NCBI RefSeq assembly: GCF_003182095.1
Contig: NZ_QGTJ01000003.1
Coordinates: 124,001-188,000 of the forward strand
Length of the DNA: 64,000 nucleotides
Direction of reading: 5' to 3'
Source of the DNA: Plasticicumulans acidivorans
GTDB taxonomy: Bacteria; Pseudomonadota; Gammaproteobacteria; Competibacterales; Competibacteraceae
The position numbers were made by a program, and so were the translations under genes. Below, one piece after another: positions 16,088 through 22,788 of the stretch; position 1 is the first letter of the stretch; every line of letters begins with the position of its first letter. The notes beneath the pieces are model-generated. The model was not told the origin of the DNA. It saw only the letters and a list, made by a program, of their open reading frames with translations, and ran no database searches.

Positions 16088-16333
16088 ATGAATGAAGCAA
16101 ACCACGAGCGCGCCCTGCCGCTGAGCCTGCTGGCGGAAGGAGAACGCGCACGCATTCTCCTGTTCCGCGGCGGCCGGCAGCTGGAAACGCGCCTGATCGC
16201 CCTCGGCCTGAACACCGGCAGCGTCATCGAGGTGCTCAACCGCACGGGCGGCGGCGTGGTGCTGCTGCGCGGTGAAACCCGCCTGGCCCTCGGTGCCGGG
16301 ATGGCCCAGAAGATTCTGGTCATCCCGCTCTGA
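16088..16333 (+). CDS. feoA: Ferrous iron transport protein A (first copy)
   Basis: An 81-residue SH3-like cytoplasmic protein that assists FeoB. It shows the FeoA pattern: PLSLLAEGERARILLF, then LETRLIALGLNTGSVIEVLNRTGGGVVLLRGETRLALGAGMAQKI. The start at MNEANHE has AAGG 9 bases upstream. It is followed by a second FeoA and FeoB, giving feoA-feoA-feoB-feoC. The two FeoA copies are only distantly alike, so they are probably not redundant. Confidence 0.9.
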   Translation: MNEANHERALPLSLLAEGERARILLFRGGRQLETRLIALGLNTGSVIEVLNRTGGGVVLLRGETRLALGAGMAQKILVIPL

Positions 16334-16358
16334 GCGGCATGCCGCGGAGGACGCGAGC

Positions 16359-16592
16359 ATGAGTGAACGATTGAAAGACCTGAGCATCGGCGACCGCGGT
16401 CGCGTCACCGGCTTCGACAAGGGCGCCACGCCCTACCGCAAGAAGCTGCTGTCGATGGGCCTCACGCCCGGTGTCGAGTTCGAACTGACGCGCTATGCGC
16501 CGATGGGCGACCCGGTGGAAATCCGCGTGCGCGGCTTCGCGCTGACGCTGCGTCAGGAAGAAGCCCAGGGTCTGCAGGTGGAGAGGATCTGA
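16359..16592 (+). CDS. feoA: Ferrous iron transport protein A (second copy)
   Basis: A 77-residue FeoA/SH3-like protein: LKDLSIGDRGRVTGFDKG, YRKKLLSMGLTPGVEFELTRYAPMGDPVEIRVRGFALTLRQEEA. This copy is closer to the typical FeoA consensus (LSMGLTPG, GDP[VI]) than the first. GCGGAGG lies 9 bases before the start. It ends 3 bases before feoB, so it is probably the direct FeoB partner. Confidence 0.95.
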   Translation: MSERLKDLSIGDRGRVTGFDKGATPYRKKLLSMGLTPGVEFELTRYAPMGDPVEIRVRGFALTLRQEEAQGLQVERI

Positions 16593-16595
16593 GCG

Positions 16596-18887
16596 ATGGA
16601 CAGATACGTCATCGGCGTCGTCGGCAACCCCAATTGCGGCAAGACCACGCTGTTCAACGCCCTCACCGGCACCCGCCAGCGCGTCGGCAACTGGCCCGGC
16701 GTCACCGTCGAGCGCAAGGTCGGCGGCTTTCGTCACGCCGGCGTCGACTTCGAGCTGGTCGACCTGCCCGGCACCTATTCGCTCGACGTCAGCGACAGCG
16801 AAGTCTCGCTCGATGAAAAGATCGCCCGCGACTTCGTCGCCGGCGGCGAGGCCGACGTCATCCTCAACATCGTCGACGCCTCCAACCTCGAACGTAACCT
16901 CTACCTCAGTGCGCAACTGCTGGAGATGCGCGTGCCGACGGTGGTGGCGCTGAACATGGTCGACGTGGCGACCGAGCGCGGCATCAGCATCGATGTCGAG
17001 GCGCTGGCCCGCACGCTCGGCTGCCCGGTGCTGCCGCTGGTCGCGGCGCGCGGCGAAGGCCTCGCCGCGCTGCGCGACCGCCTGCTGGCGAGCGCCCGCG
17101 AACGGCCGCAGCCGGCGTTTCGCGTCGCCTACCCGGCGGCGATCGAACGGGCGGTCAGCGAATTGCAGCCGCAGCTCGGCAGCACGCGCCACGGCGACAG
17201 CCGCTGGCTGGCGCTGCACCTGCTCGAAACCGGCGACGCCGCCGCGCTCGCCAGCGTGCCGGCAGCGGAAACTCTGCAGCGCCTGCGCTCGCAGATCGAG
17301 GACGACGTCGGCGAGGAAGTCGACATCGCCCTCGCCGACGCCCGCTACGGCCAGATCAACGCCATCGCCGCCGCCACGCTCAAGCGCAGCGGCGAGGCAC
17401 GGCGCAGCACCTCGGATGCCATCGACCGCATCGTGCTCAACCGCGCGCTCGGCATCCCGATCTTCCTGATCGTCATGTACCTGATGTTCACCTTCACGAT
17501 GAACGTCGGCGGCGCCTTCATCGACTTCTTCGACCTGCTGTTCGGTGCGCTGCTGGTCGACGGCTTCGGTCACTGGCTGAGCAGCGTCGGCGCGCCGGAC
17601 TGGATGACCATCGCCTTCGCCAGCGGCATCGGCGGCGGCATCCAGACGGTGGCGACCTTCATCCCGGTGATCGCCTGCCTGTTCCTGTTCCTGTCGTGGC
17701 TGGAGGATTCCGGCTACATGGCGCGCGCGGCCTTCGTCATGGACCGCTTCATGCGCTTCATCGGCCTGCCGGGCAAAGCCTTCGTGCCGATGCTGGTCGG
17801 CTTCGGCTGCAACGTGCCGGCGATCATGGCCACGCGCACGCTGGAAAACGAACGCGACCGCAAGCTGACGGTGCTGATGAACCCGTTCATGTCCTGCGGT
17901 GCGCGGTTGCCGGTGTACGTGCTGTTCGCCGCAGCCTTCTTCCCCGACAACGGCCAGAATCTGGTGTTCGGGCTTTATCTGCTCGGCGTGCTCGCTGCGG
18001 TCGCCACCGGCCTGGTGATGAAGCACACCATCATGCACGGGCAGAGCGCGCCCTTCGTCATGGAGCTGCCGCCCTATCACCTGCCGACCCTGCGCGGCGT
18101 GCTGCTGCGCACCTGGGAGCGGCTGAAGAACTTCGTCACCAAGGCCGGCATGGTCATCGTGCCGATGGTGCTGGTGCTGAACTTCCTCAATGCCATCGGC
18201 ACCGACGGCAGCCTCGGCCATGAAGACAGCGAGGACTCGGTGCTGAGCTCGATCGGACGCACGCTGTCGCCGGTGTTCGCGCCGATGGGCATCCGCGAGG
18301 ACAACTGGCCGGCGACCGTCGGCATCTTCACCGGCGTGCTCGCCAAGGAAGCGGTGGTCGGCACGCTCAACGCGCTCTACAGCGCACAGGCCGAGGACGG
18401 CAGTGCCACCGCCGATGACTTCGATCTCGGCAGCGCGCTCGGCGAGGCCTTCGCCAGCGTACCGGCCAACCTCGGTGAACTGCTGGCCAAACTCACCGAC
18501 CCGCTCGGCTATGCCGACGCCACCGCCGACGCCAGCGAATCGGCCGGCGCCTTCGGCGCCATGCAGGCGCGCTTCGACGGCCAGGCCGGCGCCTTCGCCT
18601 ACCTGCTCTACATCCTGCTGTATTTCCCCTGCGCGGCGGCGACGGCGGCGGTGTTCCGTGAAACCGGCCTGCGCTGGGCGGCCTTCGTCGCGCTGTGGAC
18701 CACCGGGCTGGCCTATCTGGCGGCGACGGTGTTCTACCAGGCGGCGCGCTTCAGCGCCCATCCGCTGTCCTCGGCGGCGTGGATCGGCGGCATGGCAGCG
18801 AGTTTCGTCGCCGTCTGCCTGCTACTGCGCTACGCCGCGCGCCGGCGGGCGCCGGCACTCAGCCGCCTGAGCCCCGAACGCGCCTGA
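16596..18887 (+). CDS. feoB: Ferrous iron transporter FeoB
   Basis: A 763-residue inner-membrane Fe(II) importer. The N-terminal G domain has GNPNCGKTTLFN (residues 10-21), GVTVE, DLPGTYSL and NMVD, followed by a helical GDI region and about ten membrane helices. The Gate-type cysteine motifs are present as GCNVPA and SCGARLPVY. Length and motifs are standard for proteobacterial FeoB. It lies in feoA-feoA-feoB-feoC, directly downstream of the P1B6-type ATPase and HMA2 genes, which suggests that imported iron is handed to that system (inference). Confidence 0.98.
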   Translation: MDRYVIGVVGNPNCGKTTLFNALTGTRQRVGNWPGVTVERKVGGFRHAGVDFELVDLPGTYSLDVSDSEVSLDEKIARDFVAGGEADVILNIVDASNLERNLYLSAQLLEMRVPTVVALNMVDVATERGISIDVEALARTLGCPVLPLVAARGEGLAALRDRLLASARERPQPAFRVAYPAAIERAVSELQPQLGSTRHGDSRWLALHLLETGDAAALASVPAAETLQRLRSQIEDDVGEEVDIALADARYGQINAIAAATLKRSGEARRSTSDAIDRIVLNRALGIPIFLIVMYLMFTFTMNVGGAFIDFFDLLFGALLVDGFGHWLSSVGAPDWMTIAFASGIGGGIQTVATFIPVIACLFLFLSWLEDSGYMARAAFVMDRFMRFIGLPGKAFVPMLVGFGCNVPAIMATRTLENERDRKLTVLMNPFMSCGARLPVYVLFAAAFFPDNGQNLVFGLYLLGVLAAVATGLVMKHTIMHGQSAPFVMELPPYHLPTLRGVLLRTWERLKNFVTKAGMVIVPMVLVLNFLNAIGTDGSLGHEDSEDSVLSSIGRTLSPVFAPMGIREDNWPATVGIFTGVLAKEAVVGTLNALYSAQAEDGSATADDFDLGSALGEAFASVPANLGELLAKLTDPLGYADATADASESAGAFGAMQARFDGQAGAFAYLLYILLYFPCAAATAAVFRETGLRWAAFVALWTTGLAYLAATVFYQAARFSAHPLSSAAWIGGMAASFVAVCLLLRYAARRRAPALSRLSPERA

Positions 18888-18933
18888 AATCCACGCCGGA
18901 GCGGCGGCACGCACGCCGCCCGAGGAGCGACCG

Positions 18934-19209
18934 ATGATTCTTGCCGAGATGCGTGATTACCTGCAGCAGCGGCAGCGGGTCAGCCTGCTCGAACTCGCCC
19001 GCCACTTCGCCGTCGAGCTCGATGCCGCCCGCGGCATGCTCGGGCGCTGGATCGCCAAGGGCCGCGTGCGCCGGCTCGCCACCGCGCCGCGCTGCACGCA
19101 CGGCTGCTGCCAGTGCGATCCGGCCAGCCTGGAACTGTACGAATGGTGCGAGCCCGGCTCGCGCAGCACCGATCCACCCACGGCCCAACGCCCGGAGACC
19201 TTGCCATGA
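18934..19209 (+). CDS. feoC: FeoC-like winged-helix protein
   Basis: A 91-residue cytoplasmic protein with a winged-helix start (EMRDYLQQRQRVSLLELARHFAVELDAARGMLGRWIAKGRV) and a cysteine cluster C54-T-H-G-C58-C59-Q-C61, the C-x3-C-C/x-C arrangement that in FeoC binds an Fe-S cluster and protects FeoB from proteolysis. SD GAGGAG precedes the ATG. It follows feoB by 46 bases; its stop overlaps the next start (ATGA). Confidence 0.88.
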   Translation: MILAEMRDYLQQRQRVSLLELARHFAVELDAARGMLGRWIAKGRVRRLATAPRCTHGCCQCDPASLELYEWCEPGSRSTDPPTAQRPETLP

Positions 19210-19556
19210 GCCATCCGCTGATGAACTACGGCTGCCTGCAGCCGCAACCACTGCCCTACGACGAACACCGCCTGCTGTGGACGGCGCTGCGCGACGGCGC
19301 GCTGATCGGCGCCAGCGGCGCGACGGCGGTCGCGCTGCACGGCCTCAGCCAGGACACGCTGAGCCGCGAGGCGGCACTGCGCAGCGTGCTCGGCGCGGCG
19401 GCGGCGGCCGGCGTCGCCAACGTCGCCGCCACCTCGGTAGCGCAGATGTTCGGCGCCCGCCGGCGGCCACTGCTCGGCGCGCTGGCCGCCTTCACCACCG
19501 CCACCGCCGTCGCCTACATGCTGAGCGCGCCGAAAGCCTGCACCACCCGGGACTGA
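19206..19556 (+). CDS. Small Ala/Gly-rich membrane protein in the feo cluster
   Basis: A 116-residue protein of unknown family. After a hydrophilic start (about 30 residues, ending YDEHRLLWTALRDG) come three small-residue hydrophobic stretches: GALIGASGATAVALHGL, VLGAAAAAGVANVAATSVAQMF and LLGALAAFTTATAVAYML. Gly/Ala zippers of this kind favour tight helix packing and are common in organelle-shaping or membrane-curving proteins. It is coupled to feoC through ATGA and precedes the ferritin-like gene by 26 bases, so it belongs to the operon. A structural role in an iron compartment is possible but unproven. Confidence 0.7.
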   Translation: MSHPLMNYGCLQPQPLPYDEHRLLWTALRDGALIGASGATAVALHGLSQDTLSREAALRSVLGAAAAAGVANVAATSVAQMFGARRRPLLGALAAFTTATAVAYMLSAPKACTTRD

Positions 19557-19582
19557 GCACCGCCACGCACAGGGAGACTGCC

Positions 19583-20284
19583 ATGTTGCAGGCCATGCTC
19601 GATCGGGCCTTGAACGACGAGTACCGCGCGCGGGCGACGTATCGCAGCGTCATCGAACGCTTCGGCGCCGTGCGCCCCTTCACCTCGATCCTGCGTTCCG
19701 AGCAGAACCACATCGACGCCCTGCTCGGGCTCTACGCCCGCTATCGCCTGCCGGTACCGGCCGACCGCTGGGCCGGCCGGCTCAGCGCGCCGCCGAGTCT
19801 GGCGGCGGCCTGCGCCGGCGGCGTCGCCGGTGAGATCGCCAACTACCGGATGTACGACGCGATGCTGGCGCAGACCGCGCAGGCCGACGTGCGCGCGGTG
19901 TTCGCGGCGCTGCGCAGCGCCTCGCACGATCGCCACCTGCCGGCTTTTCGCGCCTGCGCGGCGGCCTACGCAAGCGCCCCCTCCAACGATCACAGGAGCA
20001 CGATCATGGGCTTTCCGCTGATTCCCTTCATCGCCGGCGCCAGCCTCGGTGCCTTCGTCACCTGGCTGTGCAAAGACCCGCCGACGCAGGCGGCACTGAA
20101 GCGCGGTGTCGATCAGGCCGGCGACAAGGTCGCCGCCGGCGTGCGCAGCGTGCGCGAGGGTGTGGCCGCCCGCCGCAAACCCAAAGCGGCAGAAACCGCG
20201 CAAACCGCCACCGCCGAGCCGAGCGAGCCGGTGGTCGAATCCGCCGCTGCGAAAAAGGCGCCGCCCGCAGACAGCGCCGATTGA
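19583..20284 (+). CDS. Ferritin-like (DUF2202-type) protein fused to a YtxH-like helix
   Basis: A 233-residue protein. Residues 1 to about 130 resemble a four-helix ferritin-like domain with candidate iron ligands Glu13 (NDEYRARATY), Glu40-x-x-His43 (EQNHID), Glu84 (GEIANYRMYD) and His115-x-x-His118 (SHDRHLPAF). A linker leads to residue 142, where MGFPLIPFIAGASLGAFVTWL begins one membrane helix and a Lys/Ala/Glu-rich tail like YtxH proteins. AGGAG sits 8 bases before Met142 (20006), so the membrane part may also be made alone. It ends the feo operon at a terminator. Iron oxidation or storage at a membrane is the likely role; membership of DUF2202 is tentative. Confidence 0.75.
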   Translation: MLQAMLDRALNDEYRARATYRSVIERFGAVRPFTSILRSEQNHIDALLGLYARYRLPVPADRWAGRLSAPPSLAAACAGGVAGEIANYRMYDAMLAQTAQADVRAVFAALRSASHDRHLPAFRACAAAYASAPSNDHRSTIMGFPLIPFIAGASLGAFVTWLCKDPPTQAALKRGVDQAGDKVAAGVRSVREGVAARRKPKAAETAQTATAEPSEPVVESAAAKKAPPADSAD

Positions 20285-20321
20285 GGGCCGCTGCCGGCCG
20301 ATACCCGGCAGCGCACCCGGG

Positions 20322-20355
20322 GCCGCCCCGCCACAGCCGGCGAGGCGGCTTTTTT
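20322..20355 (+). terminator. Rho-independent terminator of the feo/ferritin operon
   Basis: An 11-position stem with one mismatch (20322-20332 with 20339-20349), 6-base loop, then six T. It lies between the convergent ferritin-like gene and the minus-strand HMA2 gene. Confidence 0.85.
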
Positions 20356-20361
20356 GTTCAC

Positions 20362-20769
20362 CTACTTCAGCAGGCGCTCGGAATAGCCGGCCATGTGCAT
20401 GCCGGCAAACAGCAGGAAGCCGGCGCCGGTGAGTACGTGCAGCTTCTTGTAGCCGCTGACGGCAAAGGCCAGCGACGGCACCAGCGTGGCGAGCATGCCG
20501 ATCTTGCTCGCCTGGGCGACGCGCGCGCGCAGCGAACGCGGCCCGGCATACGGCGCCAGACACAGCGCCTCGACGCGTTCTTCCATTTCCTCCTCGGCCG
20601 TCACCGCCGTGTCGTAATGCACGACCAGGCTGCCGGCCGCAGGATTGCTGCGCACCGCGCTGACCCCGGCCAGCGCCTGCGCCGCCTCCGCCACCTGCTG
20701 CGCGAAGCCGGCCTGTTTCAGCCGTCCGTCCCGCACCCGGATACGCCCGGGAATCGCACTGGCAATCAT
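20362..20769 (-). CDS. HMA2 domain protein with C-terminal membrane helices
   Basis: A 135-residue protein: HMA2-type fold first (SAIPGRIRVRDGRL; VRSNPAAGSLVVHYD), then two hydrophobic segments (IGMLATLVPSLAFAVSGY and VLTGAGFLLFAGMHMAGY) that should form a membrane hairpin. It is the fourth carrier of the G-R-[LIV]-R-[LV]-R signature in this 8-kb cluster, but is transcribed against the others and towards their terminator, divergent from ttrB. It probably serves the same iron or metal system under separate control. Confidence 0.75.
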   Translation of the reverse strand: MIASAIPGRIRVRDGRLKQAGFAQQVAEAAQALAGVSAVRSNPAAGSLVVHYDTAVTAEEEMEERVEALCLAPYAGPRSLRARVAQASKIGMLATLVPSLAFAVSGYKKLHVLTGAGFLLFAGMHMAGYSERLLK

Positions 20770-20830
20770 CGTGATACCTCGCTGCTCGCGCCGCCGGAAG
20801 GGGGCGGCGTTTCCGCCGCACAGGGTAACG

Positions 20831-20858
20831 CCATATGGCCTAGGTAATTTGGTCTAGG
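20831..20858. promoter_or_regulatory. Palindromes and CTAGG repeats between HMA2 gene and ttrB
   Basis: CCATATGG (20831-20838) and CCTAGG (20839-20844) are adjacent palindromes, and CTAGG is repeated 14 bases apart (20840, 20854). They lie in the 176-base divergent region between the HMA2 gene and ttrB. No FNR-type TTGAT-N4-ATCAA site was seen. Regulatory function is a guess. Confidence 0.25.
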
Positions 20859-20945
20859 CGCCTCGACTTTCAGGCCGATACCGCCGCTGCCACCGACGGC
20901 GCAGGCTGTGCGGCATCGGGAATGCCCCCTTTCCGGAGAGCCGAG

Positions 20946-21680
20946 ATGCTGCAAAACCGCCGGGATTTCCTGCGCGGACTGGTGTCGATCAGCGCCGGGG
21001 CCATCGCCCTGGCCTTCGATACACCGGCGCAGGCCGATACACAGGCCGCGCGCACGGCACCGTCCACGCATCGCTGGGGCATGGTCGTCGATGTCGCCAA
21101 ATGCATCGGCTGCCAGGCCTGCACCGTCGCCTGCATCCATGAGAACGCCGTGCCGGAAGACAACTTCCGCACCATCGTCTCCACCTACGAGGTGCACGAG
21201 GGCGAGCGCACCGATGCCTACATGCTGGCGCGGCTGTGCAATCACTGTGAAAAACCCGCCTGCATCCCGGTCTGCCCGGTGGGCGCGACCTTCCAGCGCG
21301 CCGACGGCGTGGTGCTGGTCGATGGTGAGCGCTGCGTCGGCTGCGCCTACTGCGTGCAGGCCTGTCCCTACGATGCGCGCTTCATCAACCCGGTGACCAA
21401 CAAGGCCGATAAATGCACCTTCTGCGCACACCGGCTGGATGCCGGCCTGCTGCCGGCCTGTGTCGAGACCTGCGTCGGCGGCGCACGCATCTTCGGTGAC
21501 CTGCGCGATCCGCAGAGCAGCGTGCGCCGCCTGCTCGCCGAGCATCAGGGCGAGATCAAGGTGCTCAAGCCCGAACAGGGCACCGTGCCGCAGGTGTTCT
21601 ACCTCGGCCTCGACCCGCGCTTCGCTGGCAAGGTCGACGGCGAAGCCGCGCTCTGGCGGCCCAGTCATCAGGAGGCGTGA
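20946..21680 (+). CDS. ttrB: Tetrathionate reductase iron-sulfur subunit
   Basis: A 244-residue exported electron-transfer subunit. The N-terminus NRRDFLRGLVSISAGAIALAF is a Tat signal. Four [4Fe-4S] cysteine groups follow: CIGCQACTVAC, CNHCEKPACIPVC, CVGCAYCVQAC and CTFC...CVETC, the DMSO-reductase-type ferredoxin subunit pattern. It carries electrons from the quinol-oxidising TtrC to the catalytic TtrA. Start MLQNRRDF is preceded by GGAG; 8 further upstream codons are rejected. It is the first gene of ttrBCA, in the same order as in Salmonella. Confidence 0.93.
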   Translation: MLQNRRDFLRGLVSISAGAIALAFDTPAQADTQAARTAPSTHRWGMVVDVAKCIGCQACTVACIHENAVPEDNFRTIVSTYEVHEGERTDAYMLARLCNHCEKPACIPVCPVGATFQRADGVVLVDGERCVGCAYCVQACPYDARFINPVTNKADKCTFCAHRLDAGLLPACVETCVGGARIFGDLRDPQSSVRRLLAEHQGEIKVLKPEQGTVPQVFYLGLDPRFAGKVDGEAALWRPSHQEA

Positions 21681-21683
21681 GCC

Positions 21684-22769
21684 ATGGACACGCACATCGT
21701 CGAGCTGGTCAACGTCACCCGCGACACCGCCTGGCTGCCGTGGGCGGTGCAGTACTTCTTCCTGATCGGGCTGTCGGTCGGCAGCTTCCTGCTCAGCCTG
21801 CGCCACTACGTGTTCGCCCGCGGTGATGTCCGCCTGGCGCGGCTGGCGCTGCTCGGTGCCCTGGTCTGCGGGCTGCCGGCGCCGGTGGCGCTGCTCTCCG
21901 ACCTGCACCAGCCGGGGCGCTTCTATCACTTCTATCTGTTCTTCACGCCGAACTCATGGATGAGCTGGGGGGCGTTCTTCATCCCGGCGTATGTCACCGG
22001 CCTGCTGGTCTACGCCTGGCTGGCGCTGCGCCCGGACTTCGCCGCGCGCGCCGCCGCCGGCGGACGGCTGGCGGCGCTGTGGCGGCTGCTGGCCTACGGC
22101 GGTTTCGAGAGCCTGGGGGCACGGCGGCTGGCGGCTGGCATCACCACCGTCGCCGCGCTGCTGGTCGCGCTCTACACCGGCATGGAGGTCGAGGTGGTGC
22201 GGGCGCGGGCGCTGTGGCACACGCCGTTCCTGCCGCCGCAGTTCCTGCTGACCGCGCTGGCCGGCGCCGTCGGCCTGGCGCTGGTGTTCAACCGCAGCTT
22301 CACCGGCTACTCGGTCGAAACCGAAGCACGCCTGAACCGGCTGCTGCTGTGGCTGCAGTGCGCGGTGATCGCGCTCGGTCTGGGCTGGTTCGCGCTGGCC
22401 AGTTCCGGGCTCAACGCCACCCACGCCCGCGCGCTGGCCGAGGTCGCCGACAGTCCGCGCTGGCAGCTGACCGCGGTGTGGGCGGCGCTGGCGGCGGTGG
22501 CGCCGGTGGCGCTGATCGTCTGGCGCCCGGTCGGCAGCGGCTGGATCACCGGCCTGATCGCGCTGCACAGCGCCTGGATGATCCGCTGGACCGTGTTCAT
22601 CGGCGGCCAGGACATCCCCAAGACCGGCGCCGGTTTCTACGACTATCACCTGCCGCTCGGTCACGACGGCCTGCTCGGCCTGCTCGGCACCGCCGGCCTG
22701 TGGCTGTTCCTGCTGATCGTGATCGCGAGCTTCGTCGTGCCGCCGCGTCACGACCGTGCCGCCCACTGA
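21684..22769 (+). CDS. ttrC: Tetrathionate reductase membrane subunit (NrfD family)
   Basis: A 361-residue integral membrane protein with about nine hydrophobic helices, of the NrfD/PsrC type that oxidises quinol and anchors the complex. Length agrees with TtrC. It begins 3 bases after ttrB, with AGGAGG before the ATG, and ttrA follows 19 bases later. The conserved start region (DTAWLPWAVQYFFLIGLSVGSFLLSL) and LLSDLHQPGRFYHFYLFFTPNSWMSWGAFF are typical of NrfD proteins in molybdoenzyme operons. Confidence 0.92.
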   Translation: MDTHIVELVNVTRDTAWLPWAVQYFFLIGLSVGSFLLSLRHYVFARGDVRLARLALLGALVCGLPAPVALLSDLHQPGRFYHFYLFFTPNSWMSWGAFFIPAYVTGLLVYAWLALRPDFAARAAAGGRLAALWRLLAYGGFESLGARRLAAGITTVAALLVALYTGMEVEVVRARALWHTPFLPPQFLLTALAGAVGLALVFNRSFTGYSVETEARLNRLLLWLQCAVIALGLGWFALASSGLNATHARALAEVADSPRWQLTAVWAALAAVAPVALIVWRPVGSGWITGLIALHSAWMIRWTVFIGGQDIPKTGAGFYDYHLPLGHDGLLGLLGTAGLWLFLLIVIASFVVPPRHDRAAH

Positions 22770-22788
22770 ATTCCCGGAGTACGCCGTC

